Below are positions 38,201 through 43,142 of a stretch of DNA of 64,000 nucleotides, piece after piece. The notes under the pieces were generated by a model that searched no databases, was not told the origin of the DNA, and saw nothing but the letters and a program-made list of their open reading frames with translations. The DNA comes from Bugulina stolonifera. Taxonomy: Eukaryota; Bryozoa; Gymnolaemata; Cheilostomatida; Bugulidae. Positions within the stretch are counted from its first letter, which is position 1. Each line of letters opens with the position of its first letter. The translations under genes and the position numbers were made by a program. The stretch is from the NCBI GenBank assembly GCA_935421135.1, contig OW285196.1, positions 1,922,001 to 1,986,000 of the forward strand, read 5' to 3'.

Positions 38201-41200
38201 AGTCGCTGGCATTAAGCGAGTAGACAACTCCGTTGAATCGTGATGCGATTCCTCATTGCTAAACAGCAATGTACATTGTGCACATTTTGGCGCTTATGAC
38301 GTCACAGTTATAGCATCCAATAAAAATCATTTCTCTGCAGAGATAAACATAATCGTTCATTGAGATAGCCAATAGTTTGAGCACTGTTTTCATTTAGTTT
38401 GGGCATCTTGTAGGGCCCACAAACTAGCCTAAGCAGTGAGCTGGTATCCGAACTATGTGCCATAAAACAGACTAAGTATATGGAGTCCTGATGTACGAGA
38501 AACGTGTTGCACAAATTGACTCATTTCAACCGCGATTTAAGTGTTTGTACGTTTTATTTATTATGAAGGAGCAAAGTTTAAATTTGGAGTTCAAGCTCAC
38601 TCACTGTAGCAAACTTAAATCTATTATTGTTATTTTTGCTTATTTTGTTGATCATGTTGGTAATTGCAAAAAGTGTCATTTTATATCGAGATACGCAATT
38701 TTCTTCAAATATGGCGAATTCACTCGGCTATATCTTTCGTATCCCAGTGACATAAGCATTGTGTTTATAGTCAATGTGTTCACCAGGCTATTACCAATTA
38801 GTGACATTGATTATATTTTAATTTTAGTTAATGTGTGAATTTTACTTTTTTAAAAATAGTCATCATCTTTTCTTCAGACTTTACCAAGTACCCGAGGCGC
38901 ACATCGAACACCGGAAGCCCATTGTAACATATATACAGATTTTCGTGGACGAGCCTCCTTCTCTTCTTACTCCTTGTTAAAACTAAGCTCTGGTTATTGG
39001 ATAGATATTAATCATGGCCACTGGTGGACTGGTACTGCACATTGCCTATACAGCCAACGAATAACAAAGTTGCTCCGCCGAAGCTAACGGCCTCTCGTGG
39101 AGCCGAGCCTCTAGGCTGAACCCAAGTAATATTACATGTACTGCTGTCCTCAATGTCACGTGACTTGTCTACTTTACAGTGCACCGGTCTACTTTACAGG
39201 GCACCTGTCTACTTTACAGCGCACCTGTCTACTTTACAGGGCACATGTCTACTTTACAGTGCACCTGTCTACTTTACAGGGCACCTGTCTGCTCTGTAGG
39301 GCACCTGTCACCATCATAGACGATTTTATTTTACATTATAAAGTTCTCTGGTACATTTTCACGCTACACTGTCTTTCATAGGTTCCATTCCTAACAGCTG
39401 CTGAGGGTATAGGTATGCGTAACGTAATACATGAGGTAGAGAGTAAGGAACTAGGGCTAATACACTCATATGATGTAAATACAGACGCCCACACGATGAC
39501 CCGTATGACATACTGTGAGAGTTATGGGTGTGAAGAACCATTTGCCTCAGCTATACTCAAAACTGGTTAGTCTTTATGGTTGGGAATATCATATACCTAA
39601 TGTACATAGAGATGATATAGCTTCTCAAACCTAACTAATACCTGATATGAGTATCATAAATGGTAGCCATATATAATGCCAGGCAACAGTTTAGTTACTC
39701 AAAGTGTAAGGTGTGTTGATATTTTATATTATGTAGCTTTTATACTACCTTTGTTGTACTATGTGCTGTTTAGTAGAATAAACACTCTTTGTACAGTGAA
39801 TGGTATTCCATAGCATGTGAAAGCTTTATCTGGAGTTATTATCCCTTGCAAGCTCTGACATGGAACAGCAACTCCATACAAATAGTACCATGATTTGTAC
39901 TAGAAACTGGAGGGAGTTATTGTCTCCTTATAGTTACACAGGCTACTCTGTGCTCTCTCCCTCACCTCTCAGCCTTCACTTGCTCACCAGTCTATAAATC
40001 CTACAGTGTTATGTACTGTATATGTGGTAGAAGTCTTTGCCCTTTACTCTTACATTGGCCTCACCCAGCACTTTATATCCATCATAATATGCACTAAGCA
40101 CTACTCTTGTTGCTCTGAACTTACTGTATAACTAACTAGTGTATACTAACCTGGTAACTGATATATACATCTGTTTGACCAAATAGAAGACCCACTATTA
40201 TACAACATGGTAGTGGTGAAAGACGTGAGCGTGACATGGAAGCGTGAAGATAACTCCAACTAATGTTAGAATGCCTATACTAGGGAGGAGCTAAACAAAA
40301 ATAAAGCTTTTGGTTGGGGTTTGGGGCAAACAAGGGTATGTTCTCTGACAGTAATAACCTTAGTTGGAGTTGTCTTTTTTTTCTCGCGCCATTTCATTAT
40401 CACGTTACGCTCACGTCTTTTACCACTACCGAACAGGTTGTTGGTTATGCTACACTTATTTATCTATATATCTTCTCAGGGTAGGCATACGGTATGCTGC
40501 ACTGATTGATGTATGATTGCTGATGTTTTAGTTACGTCAAAGAAGGGAAACACTACAACTGTACAAGTGGATGTCTCTCGTCTATCCTGTGAGATTGACA
40601 GAACCATAGTCTCACTGGTCTGTCAATGTGACCCAATAAAGAGAGATGGTGTACCTCCGGCCCTGCTTATTATAGGGCTCAGGTGTGGAGCTCTGGCTAG
40701 CTTTATATCAACCTACCTCAGAGGCATTACTGTTGAGGTGAGTTACTCATTCATATATTTAACCCTGTAACAGTCTGTAGAGTTTGGTTTCCTACAGGTG
40801 GTCCTACCTACATGTGGTCCTACCTACATGTGGTCCCACCTACAGGTGGTCCTACCTACATGTGGTCCTACCTACATGTGGTCCCACCTACAGGTGGTCC
40901 TACCTACATGTGGTCCTACCTATAGGTGGTCCTACCTACAGGTGGTTCTGCCTACAGGTGGTCCTATCTACAGATGGCCTAGGGTCAACATGGTGTCCAC
41001 TTCACAGGCTTTGCCTTCAGGTAACCTACACAGCTACAGCAGAGTGCCTACAGGGACCTGCAGTAGACCCTGTGAGTGACCTGGAAGGCACCTGGAGAGA
41101 TATTACGTTTTCACTCAACACATGAAATGAAACAAAGCAATAAAAGTGCTATTATTATTCAATTACTTTACAACCGGTGGGTGACTGCAGATCGTGGTAT

Positions 41201-42990
41201 TCATTCTCCAGGCACAGCCTGCGGTCAATGATTATCCGGCAAGTTGAATTCTTTCAACTTGCCAACGGTCAGCCACAGGCTTTTACGATCTACTAGTATC
41301 TTTGGTTTCCACACCGCAGGCTTTATTCTACTGGTCAGCCGGCGGTCAAAAACTGGCTAAGTGGAAACCAAGCATAATAAAATACTAATACATTTCATAG
41401 CTTGAACATCCACGTTAAAGGTCAATGTCTGTTAGGAATTCTGATTATTTATGTTACCAAAATTCATCAAATTGAGTAACAAGTCGCCAGCCACTGAGTG
41501 CCCGATTTTAGTGATTTTAGTTCTGAAAAGATTCTGAGCTGTAGTAGTAGAGTTCCATCATAACTTCCACTAACATAATATATCCGTGGCGCCAAACACA
41601 ATTTTTTAACGTGGCTGCCCAATAGCAGAGCTAGTCGAGGGGCTACCATGGCTCCTAGAGCTGGATGTTATTATAGTTCGATATGGCATGGAGGGAAAAC
41701 CTTCTTCGAGACGAAAGCCTCCGGGTCGTTGGTGGGACTCGAACCCACGTCCTTGCAGATAACTTGTGTTATTGCTGCAAGACCAGAGTGACTAGCGCTA
41801 GACCACTCGGCCACCAACACCAACCATACTGTTGTTGTATGAACATTTTATAAAAATGCTAATCCTGTCAAATGCTTTTAGCTGTTAGCTAATGCGTTGT
41901 ACTTACAATGCACATGATTATAATGACTGGCAATATCTAGATTTAACACTCGCTAACTAGAAGTCATCAATTGAAAAATTGGAATAGGGAAATTTCTTGT
42001 TGAAATTCTAAATTCTAGTCATTTATTAGTTGGTTAATGACCTTGACCTCTAGAACTGGTGAGTGGATGTTGAAGCTGTCAAGGAGAGCATAACTCCTAT
42101 AATGCAGTCAACATGATCATACCATATAACTTAAAAATTAAACACGGATTTTGTCAAGAAATACATGCCTATTAATAATTTAATGTGACCCTGACGGCGT
42201 TCAGGCTAGACCAACTCCAGCCATCCAAGGCCTAGTATGACGTTATTTTAATAAAATCTTATTTATATTGATGCCCATGGAATGCATTATTATATAATTT
42301 GTTATCACCACCTAGACAATGATACTAGATGGATTAAGTGTGTATCTCCTTGTTATTGTAGTTCATGTATTACCATCTATTTGTACAGGAAGCAACGTGT
42401 GTTGAGACGGCAGGTGCTCTCATAGACGTAGCTAAGAGATTCTACTCACTGGATGACAAATTAATCATCAAACAGACTGACAGCTATTCACCTGACTCTA
42501 CGTTACGTCATAATGAGTCTACAGGTGAGTTGTTACACTTTGACTCATAGCTGTGAGATATAATATATATACAATGTGTACCTAACTCAGTTATCTCCCC
42601 TGTCCAATATATTATATAGTAAGTACATAAATAAGACCTCTCTACCTTCCAGGTTATGGCTGTATAATCATCAACACAGACTTGAACCTAGAGATCGTTG
42701 AAGAATATCTACCACTGATGCACTGTGATGGACTGTTTATAGTTAGACATTCCAAAGAGAGGCTGCCGTCTATCCTCTCGTTACTCAAAGACAAGCACTC
42801 ACACTGCTATACATTTGAGTTTGATAAAGACTGTGTTACTGTTGTCACAGATAGAGTTGTAGGTAGAGATAATTCTTTGTATAAGAACAATCTTGACAAG
42901 CTGCAAGACAAACTGAAGAAAATGAAAGTCCATACAACAAATGTACATGAACTTATCAGTATGGACTTTAGTAACATGAAGCTTGGGTAA
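16978..42990 (+). CDS. METTL13: METTL13-like eEF1A lysine and N-terminal methyltransferase
   Basis: METTL13 has two methyltransferase domains that modify translation factor eEF1A: the N-terminal one Lys55, the C-terminal one the protein's alpha-amine. Exons are 16978-17069, 18213-18441, 19175-19377, 31268-31382, 32094-32212, 35727-35876, 37633-37816, 39382-39565, 40532-40737, 42389-42524 and 42653-42990. All have GT-AG borders and compatible phases, giving about 651 codons (699 in human). The first domain has an intact SAM motif I ([16 protein letters not shown]), NIDIS and DKGTLDAVL. The middle keeps [15 protein letters not shown] and [11 protein letters not shown]. The second domain is degenerate: its motif I reads [10 protein letters not shown] and the catalytic-loop region is much shortened. 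Intron 3 holds Polinton 1, and several other introns hold minisatellites or foldback DNA. Confidence 0.9.
17195..17862. repeat. 22-bp minisatellite in METTL13 intron 1
   Basis: About 30 units contain GTACACAGTATGTATGACGT followed by GG or AG. Variants (ATCTATGAC, ATGCATGAC, GTGGCTACAC, GAAATGGGTAGAC) recur in blocks, implying multi-unit duplication. The unit lacks stop codons in one strand, which creates a 263-codon minus-strand frame of VIHTVY-type repeats that I do not regard as a gene. Confidence 0.95.
17972..18149. mobile_element. 178-bp palindromic MITE
   Basis: The ends are perfect inverted repeats of more than 30 bp beginning ACATTGTGCGCACAGAGTTC and continuing through TCAGATTTGGAGGG. 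The core is partly self-complementary (GTACAGGTGGAAGTAGCAGAG against the CTCTACTTTTCCCCCTGTAC type). It lies in intron 1 of METTL13 just before exon 2. Confidence 0.7.
18585..18722. repeat. Short minisatellite (about 30-bp unit) in METTL13 intron 2
   Basis: Roughly four units contain TTACATACACTGGTCACTCA followed by TTGGTGAATG, with later units diverging. Confidence 0.85.
19650..19816 (+). repeat. 27-bp minisatellite, left part, METTL13 intron 3
   Basis: About six units of 27 bp carry TGTACTATATTCTATATCTT followed by TAGACCN. This is the same array that resumes at 30701 beyond Polinton 1, so the element landed inside one array. The last unit here (ATAGCTGTAGACCATG) matches a unit variant found again near 31047. 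Confidence 0.95.
19817..20542 (+). repeat. Left terminal inverted repeat of Polinton 1
   Basis: About 726 bp matching 29978-30694 in reverse complement. The outer 100 bp are ordinary. The middle is an extremely CCG/CCA-rich block (about 20090-20345), and the inner edge is CACTGGGGTGGGACTATAA. The left copy is about 9 bp longer, within the triplet block. Long open frames here (His/Arg-, Ala/Thr- or Gly-rich) are low-complexity artefacts present on both strands. Confidence 0.9.
20543..20836 (-). promoter_or_regulatory. Orphan polB leader and promoter remnant
   Basis: In reverse complement this matches 47281-47580 of Polinton 2, the promoter and first leader exon of polB. It includes a TATA-like TATTTAAGG (about 20798-20806) and the GATCAGAGATGTCAACAAGT leader. 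It then stops at a GGGAGGCTAAACA point and is joined nearly directly to the TIR. The polymerase gene that should follow is missing, so the promoter now points into the TIR. Confidence 0.75.
20838..21590. repeat. 31-bp array arranged as a large inverted repeat (element 1)
   Basis: Units of 31 bp contain CATCGGGATGCATCGGGAAG followed by CTTCGGAATCA. They run in one orientation on the left (20838-21190) and the opposite on the right (21197-21590), meeting at GATGTGTCAATTCACATC. Each unit has nested palindromes GATGCATC and GAAGCTTC. GGAATCAC and GGATTCAC variants are interspersed, and outer units carry GAGGCTTC. The array lies between a polB-type promoter and the promoter of the acidic/OB gene. 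Confidence 0.95.
21628..21635 (+). promoter_or_regulatory. TATA box of the truncated acidic/OB gene
   Basis: GTATAAAG lies 83-90 bases upstream of the ATG at 21718. The same box sits at the equivalent place in Polinton 2 (46452-46445, minus strand). Confidence 0.65.
21718..21978 (+). pseudogene. Truncated first exon of the Polinton acidic/OB gene
   Basis: The 86 codons match the first part of the protein encoded at 46362-45873 in Polinton 2, with only a few substitutions. The frame then runs into unrelated sequence after the ETTTT motif and stops. The rest of exon 1, the intron and the OB-like exon are gone. The break is directly followed by the 124-bp tandem duplication, so a deletion joined this point to the region downstream of the protease gene. 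Confidence 0.85.
21912..22159. repeat. 124-bp tandem duplication at the deletion joint
   Basis: Two adjacent copies (21912-22035 and 22036-22159) run from GGTGGACTCTCC to TTTTATTACGA and differ by one base in the part compared (CCATCC versus CCGTCC). Each copy spans the junction between acidic-gene sequence and the protease downstream region, so the deletion came before the duplication. Confidence 0.9.
22323..22850 (-). CDS. Adenain-like cysteine protease (capsid maturation)
   Basis: This 175-aa protein is the Polinton protease, a relative of adenovirus maturation protease and Ulp1. It would cleave capsid precursor proteins during particle maturation. The catalytic triad is visible in order: His52 in GEHWISVF, Asp67 in YFDSYG and Cys105 in NVCGDYC, with a Gln at about residue 98 as likely oxyanion residue. 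Length is typical for the family. It is the last gene of the minus-strand cluster, 7 bp after the major capsid gene, and ends before an A/T-rich stretch at about 22160-22320. No disabling change is seen. Confidence 0.88.
   Translation of the reverse strand: MDTFSISNILSDDKLSSTSFRGVMPRDHFLDSFSPSGSFVFNTQTSEKSGEHWISVFSNGKEIEYFDSYGLPPSIYPDVGKMLQQWGIPIVWNGECLQEESTNVCGDYCILFCLLRARGWSMEGIITRLSRVEGRVRDHSIRALLQRLYYNKRNNTFPLTTHVNNIMLFSPFHFD
22858..24204 (-). CDS. Polinton major capsid protein (double jelly-roll type)
   Basis: A 448-aa protein whose position next to the protease, length and overall character fit the double jelly-roll major capsid protein of Polintons. That fold forms trimeric hexon-like capsomers in adenovirus-like shells. 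Recognisable stretches are [14 protein letters not shown] near residues 56-69, [16 protein letters not shown] at about 100, and a C-terminal [18 protein letters not shown]. There is no signal peptide or membrane segment. The start at 24204 follows an untranslated gap of about 100 bp, longer than elsewhere in this cluster. The identification is by family resemblance; a structure prediction would settle it. Confidence 0.85.
   Translation of the reverse strand: MSVTHRAISLSKVSEDSPDTVDSSFDLFATPPTHTSVLRGEWVPLAPVTDSPDGTIEFNIPPADELYTDLSRSYLHTTVKVSKADGSVLPAEEQLKVVPGDNFMHSLFSSATVQLAGQDVEYEPNYGHRAYVENLLNYGKDAKSTYMKVGSGWMEDEGTGEDYDGIPPEVVEKRKKLIATSKEMSFYGRPRLSMFSQGRLIPPGVRSRLTLQRAIPQMALLAETDNPAGGAKISITKTELWIRRVQANPALQKAQMDVWVVQQESIKLPIDRIKTHFHVIPAGHQSVRVNFDQAGQKPNRVFVGLVNHTAKSGTYKQNPFKFGHNNLSSLELLIDGTPVTRRYEPNFASGKFAREFMNLFTVTNTSDADTGNEISPSKYKSCAALYAFDISGDLCDDNFHLLSNGSLSINLAFANQTQNTLGLFVYEEKDDIIYLNANHEVSMVAGMM
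24310..24720 (-). CDS. Small basic capsid-associated protein with amphipathic glycine-rich segment
   Basis: About 136 aa when started at the second Met (24720), which leaves one base after the minor-capsid stop; a start at 24735 would overlap it by 14 bp. The N-terminal part is acidic and tyrosine-rich ([10 protein letters not shown]). The middle (about residues 45-80) is glycine-rich and amphipathic ([17 protein letters not shown], then KKLLTTG). The C-terminus is strongly basic (KKKRKGRKT). Polintons and adenoviruses encode small core or membrane-lytic capsid proteins of this make-up, so a role in membrane penetration or DNA packing is likely but inferred. Confidence 0.65.
   Translation of the reverse strand: MAPRIVPYFPDESGEMYEDYYANQVGEGMSVYRGKPIMTGNGIGSLFSGLARGVLPMLKNGAKTIGKKLLTTGASVLGDVIKGENFKSSAAKRFREAGGDLLGDVEDELREPPAKRARVSQKSTKKKRKGRKTVFD
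24722..25468 (-). CDS. Polinton minor capsid protein (penton-like single jelly roll)
   Basis: A 248-aa protein upstream of the small basic protein and major capsid genes, the usual place of the penton-like minor capsid gene. Features typical of the family are an N-terminal beta-rich stretch ([13 protein letters not shown]), then [14 protein letters not shown], a [14 protein letters not shown] segment, and AWVLGF in the middle. In the particle it would form the pentameric vertices. No transmembrane or signal segment is present. The assignment rests on order, size and sequence character. Confidence 0.78.
   Translation of the reverse strand: MAFNVTLTSNVRIGGSDTNTNAHFITKLAKTLKLHSSQWEVGLLDIQYPASWRNVEDGYVVVTNTKDGVKRKCEIRSGRYASMGELLSEINRILINYDLEKVVSFYYDSLRNETFLMLREQEHSVMMSRDVAWVLGFEPDVEYAAEINRSQNPPDINAGFTSLYVYSSVVSPRHVGDSLVPLLRTVPITESERNSTVFFEFSNVQYSPVSNTSTDLIEVDIRRDDGERVSFRSGKVVLTVRFRPRGEK
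25523..26593 (-). CDS. Retroviral-type integrase with C-terminal chromodomain
   Basis: A 356-aa rve-family integrase that would insert the linear element and create the 6-bp duplication. The catalytic acidic residues are Asp77 (LQADLVDV), Asp137 (IQTDKGKEF) and Glu172 ([10 protein letters not shown]), about 35 residues apart as expected. After a basic linker ([16 protein letters not shown]) a chromodomain occupies about residues 315-356, with [15 protein letters not shown]; it may guide insertion to methylated chromatin. A canonical HHCC zinc-binding N-terminus is not obvious. The start overlaps the end of the 194-aa gene by 13 bp. Confidence 0.93.
   Translation of the reverse strand: MDDIDEGLRDIYFSPPQPPSFGGKRKLVLASPPGINENDVEKWLRSQDAYTLHRPIRMKFTRRKTFVSGIGEQLQADLVDVRAHKDSNDGVTFLLTCIDAFSRKAWVFPLHSKSGLEVSNALISLFENESFRQIQTDKGKEFLNRRVSEVLKKYGVSHFTSENEIIKAALVERFNRTLRGKIHRLLTYRGDGRYLEDVEDLVQGYNNSFNRSIGMKPIEVDYDNQEEVWVRLNEFSPKRWLKKTRVKYSPGDHVRISMARSSFERGFTPNWSTEIFTIKAVKAHTSPPVYTLEDLNKEGVDGTFYAQELQHVNLPEIFRVEKVIRKRRRRGKEESFVKWSGYPSSFNSWIDSSQFV
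26581..27165 (-). CDS. Unidentified charged coiled-coil protein (194 aa)
   Basis: The product is highly charged. A helical, probably coiled-coil section spans about residues 60-120 ([18 protein letters not shown]), followed by a Lys/Arg/Glu-rich stretch ([18 protein letters not shown]) and an Arg/Ser/Pro tail. It overlaps the 132-aa gene by 14 bp and the integrase gene by 13 bp, so it is a genuine cluster member. I do not recognise a family. A role in particle assembly or DNA binding is conceivable only from context. Confidence 0.7.
   Translation of the reverse strand: MDEGEMSLKFSKKYLLMDKHTYESMNSRNNKKEGEHLPSLSTNGDLLLAEKSRKDVISNLKNSDTDIYSQLEQHAHKMNKFLKELERSRHPQQELYNTLEGINTRFNEMHTWRQREEEAQERGREKKRDDEKRRSGSRSPLPHPYRRETKPERSEAGARWSGKGENRSPIKTRSRRKLPKTPLASNSKTERWMI
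27152..27550 (-). CDS. Small conserved-type Polinton protein with C-terminal glycine-rich hydrophobic tail
   Basis: This 132-aa protein has a helical, basic middle ([15 protein letters not shown] at about residues 78-92) and a C-terminal [18 protein letters not shown] followed by Gly and Arg. The same architecture, a basic helix before a GGF...LL hydrophobic tail, recurs beside ATPase and capsid genes in animal Polintons, so I regard it as a conserved structural component. The tail could be membrane-active. Its exact function is unknown to me. It lies 33 bp after the ATPase. Confidence 0.7.
   Translation of the reverse strand: MDSKRAHPSSSMRYINSPEYSPRLRRNALSIYALTKASATIRDSTIAEANKDLILALVECARNVLLGNVHLTTAQLNSLRRHRRAIEDLTNSRTSVRQKKLILQRGGFLGLLLKPLASLLGGVLGGLGGGRR
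27583..28242 (-). CDS. FtsK/HerA-type genome packaging ATPase
   Basis: A 219-aa P-loop ATPase. Walker A is [13 protein letters not shown] at about residues 20-32 and Walker B is [13 protein letters not shown] at about 87-99. Downstream [14 protein letters not shown] carries the polar sensor region of this family. Such enzymes pump DNA into the capsid in adeno-like and Polinton systems. Length is typical. The N-terminal 98 bases overlap the end of the membrane-protein gene in another frame; the chosen start is the first Met and leaves a normal N-terminus before Walker A. Confidence 0.9.
   Translation of the reverse strand: MRPHQEIDLRLQSPFTALVCGPTGSGKTELLFSLIRRVDEIASPTPVEIIYCYGVWQRRFEDYKDKVRFHSGLIDVEMDIERDGKNRWLIIDDLMGEVGGKETTNAIFTKFSHHLNISVFFLLQNLFPKDNRTVSINSQYFFLFKNPRDGMSVTNLAKQAFPQSTRAVQEAFSDATRKPHSFLFLNLRQETPEWARLIGNFASEHSPMTVYIPNTLEYK
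28145..28552 (-). CDS. Single-pass membrane protein of unknown function (135 aa)
   Basis: An acidic N-terminal domain of about 40 residues is followed by a basic stop (NKRKK) and one strong hydrophobic segment at about residues 47-63 ([16 protein letters not shown]), then a polar Ser/Thr-rich tail. Charge suggests a cytoplasmic N-terminus. The C-terminal third overlaps the ATPase gene in another frame and may be shorter in reality or altered by splicing. I recognise no family. Position at the head of the packaging/capsid cluster hints at an envelope or membrane-anchoring role, which is inference. Confidence 0.6.
   Translation of the reverse strand: MSKQEVVCRNENYEDVADGLLDEVVAISAEEGREQIGERSNKRKKFTFYIIIILFILSCSSLSPSVYTYLSDREPPNGKDKGVLKQGHFLKTNTTLLATQLDQHASTPRNRSSLAESLHSSSLWSNREWKNGTTI
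28593..29921 (-). CDS. Unidentified 442-aa protein with internal duplication and coiled coil
   Basis: The first gene of the minus-strand cluster, starting about 55 bp inside the right TIR. Residues 1-200 look globular, with aromatic motifs ([25 protein letters not shown]). Residues about 225-325 contain two copies of a 45-50 residue unit ([15 protein letters not shown], then VRETSTGE and VEMCD). The rest, about 330-405, is a strong coiled coil ([16 protein letters not shown] to [13 protein letters not shown]), ending in an acidic tail. I know no family for it. Its placement fits an early or accessory structural gene. Confidence 0.72.
   Translation of the reverse strand: MSFLTKGAAGRYVLLKEVLPKSVWDYMIKSNIEETNSPWMWYWVDRLAHNSLVVELAIYFRTLSLSMNIPFKIGEEKLRKMALCYEDLTGARSRFSSMVETKNASVSSPLLLLRNAELSTWCRVEVEKIIEDRNWDETGVGAEATFNTHFLLYLDNEPGGEGSKNELYHRVLNILKDGARRCRFEDGKEKSRAKRSYNEESIPGLILSRGNTLYAGRLFGELDPSKNGLEVIRSPSPGDARLEVRETSTGETNQVMIEEVEMCDIGELDSSKNGLEEIRSPSPGEARVEVRETSTGENKQIMIEEQTHVETKEEVEMCDKREQEIRKIEQELALKKVELAGALGWKEALEMQQRIDARKERRTNRIAFLEKKLTEERMEKERLMMEIERLQKEEEEEKMDSVSIIDHIIPHLANKLDDNDAKAEGEDSKLPQWVPTGESNDE
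29978..30694 (-). repeat. Right terminal inverted repeat of Polinton 1
   Basis: Reverse complement of the left TIR; it starts TTATAGTCCCACCCCAGTGG and ends CTATACTACT. The GGT/GGC block spans about 30175-30420. Near-identity of the two copies implies little time since insertion. Confidence 0.9.
30701..31267 (+). repeat. 27-bp minisatellite, right part, running into METTL13 exon 4
   Basis: About 21 units of 27 bp (TGTACTATATTCTATATCTT plus TAGACCN). The array ends exactly at the acceptor of exon 4: TATCTTTAG, then the exon beginning ACCATGTATATTC, which resembles the start of the repeat unit. Every unit contains CTTTAG followed by ACC. Because 27 is a multiple of three and the unit has no stop in that phase, the whole array is open in the reading frame of exon 4. 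Confidence 0.95.
32438..35557. mobile_element. 3.1-kb element with inverted repeats of about 700 bp, METTL13 intron 5
   Basis: It opens GGGCCAAATCATGGGGACTG and closes CAGTCCCCATGATTTGGCCC. The arms match over about 700 bp (32438-33150 versus 34830-35557) with scattered changes. Flanks share ATGTAT on both sides, a probable 6-bp duplication if the termini are ATGGGCC. The start resembles the foldback element at 13401, so both belong to one superfamily. The unique core (about 33150-34830) carries the coding remnant at 33584-34015. Confidence 0.75.
33584..34015 (-). pseudogene. Transposon-encoded protein fragment (143 aa)
   Basis: An open frame in the core of the long-TIR element. It has a cysteine pair and basic motif ([16 protein letters not shown]), an acidic linker and a basic helix ([16 protein letters not shown]). 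This is the kind of N-terminal accessory region seen in uncharacterised proteins of animal DNA transposons. No DDE transposase core is visible nearby, so it is probably a remnant. The function is not assignable. Confidence 0.4.
35885..36395. repeat. 16-bp minisatellite right after METTL13 exon 6
   Basis: About 32 units of GGTCATACATATCAGT, with variants CATGTCAGT, CCTATCAGT, CCTCTCAGT and CAGTCGTC. The array starts only about 8 bp after the donor of exon 6. Because 16 is not a multiple of three, three overlapping frames all read [13 protein letters not shown] repeats; these are artefacts. Confidence 0.95.
36985..37320. repeat. Pair of tRNA-derived SINE-like copies in inverted orientation
   Basis: Two copies of one family face each other around about 37140. 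Each has GAGCTGGTGTAGTGGTAGCA (A-box-like), GTGCTAGG(C/T)GATTAGGTGCC and CCCGGGTTCAAAC (B box), followed by a shared tRNA-unrelated tail to TTGCTAAAAAT or its equivalent. The left copy is on the minus strand and the right on the plus. Transcription through both, as part of the METTL13 intron, would yield a hairpin of about 150 bp. Confidence 0.75.
37945..39118. mobile_element. TIR element interrupted by a smaller one
   Basis: Ends are AGGCTCGACTACACGAGAGG and CCTCTCGTGGAGCCGAGCCT, inverted with few mismatches. Pieces of the same family (GCAAAGACCAACATG, AACTCCAATTAT, CCACTGGTGG) reappear at about 43560-43870. No transposase is present. The target duplication is not clear. Confidence 0.6.
38120..38976. 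mobile_element. P-like non-autonomous transposon, nested
   Basis: Inverted ends of about 30 bp start CAAGGAGTAAGAAGAGAAGG on the left, with the reverse complement on the right. Identical 7-bp flanks TTAAAAC (38113-38119 and 38977-38983) are a target duplication. CAAGG termini with 7-8 bp duplications fit P-type elements. At 857 bp it has no transposase; the 115-codon plus-strand frame at 38491-38838 has no family resemblance. Confidence 0.6.
39163..39312. repeat. 20-bp minisatellite in METTL13 intron 7
   Basis: About seven units of CTGTCTACTTTACAGGGCAC, each containing a pyrimidine-rich TTTACAG acceptor-like motif. It ends about 70 bp before the true acceptor of exon 8. Confidence 0.9.
40205..40440. 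mobile_element. MITE in METTL13 intron 8
   Basis: Inverted ends GGTAGTGGTGAAAGACGTGA ... ACGTCTTTTACCACTACC, with inner paired blocks AACTCCAACTAATG and TTAGTTGGAGTTG. It is about 235 bp with no gene. It is the compact relative of the element at 5140-5970. Confidence 0.75.
40795..40985. repeat. 16-bp minisatellite in METTL13 intron 9
   Basis: About eleven units of GTGGTCCTACCTACAT with CAG/CAT alternation at the end; CAG-ending units present CCTACAG followed by GTGG. It follows the donor of exon 9 by about 60 bp. Confidence 0.9.
41238..41263. repeat. 26-bp hairpin
   Basis: GGCAAGTTGAA, a 4-base loop, then TTCAACTTGCC. It sits in a stretch with several GCCTGCGGTCA-type short repeats in METTL13 intron 9. 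Confidence 0.7.
41722..41818 (-). repeat. tRNA-Leu/Ser-like sequence (pseudogene or SINE head)
   Basis: On the minus strand: GGCCGAGTGGTCTAGCGC (A box of long-variable-arm tRNAs) and GTGGGTTCGAGTCCCAC (a perfect T arm). Between them lies a strong hairpin CTTGCAG...CTGCAAG with inner ATAAC/GTTAT. The anticodon stem does not form properly and the acceptor ends pair poorly, so I do not call a functional tRNA. It could be a SINE head or a diverged tRNA. Confidence 0.5.
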
Positions 42991-42997
42991 CTAGGTC

Positions 42998-43142
42998 ATG
43001 CAGTAATTTGGTTAAATTGGTAACTAGGTCATGCAGTAACATGAAGCTTGGGTAATTAGGTCATGCAGTAGTTGGATCATTGGGTAATTAGGTCATGCAT
43101 TAATTGGATCATTGGGTAATTAGGTCATGCAGTAACTGGTCA
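42998..43142. repeat. Short tandem repeat just after the METTL13 stop codon
   Basis: About five units containing AATTAGGTCATGCAGTAA, beginning with a duplicate of the last coding bases (AACATGAAGCTTGGGTAA recurs at about 43039). The array seems to have been seeded from the 3' end of the coding sequence. Confidence 0.8.

Noticed and set aside
38491..38838. 115-codon plus-strand hydrophobic frame as a gene
   Set aside because: It lies wholly inside the 857-bp P-like MITE and resembles no transposase or other family.
40784..41125. Plus-strand [15 protein letters not shown] frames
   Set aside because: Products of the 16-bp array in METTL13 intron 9.
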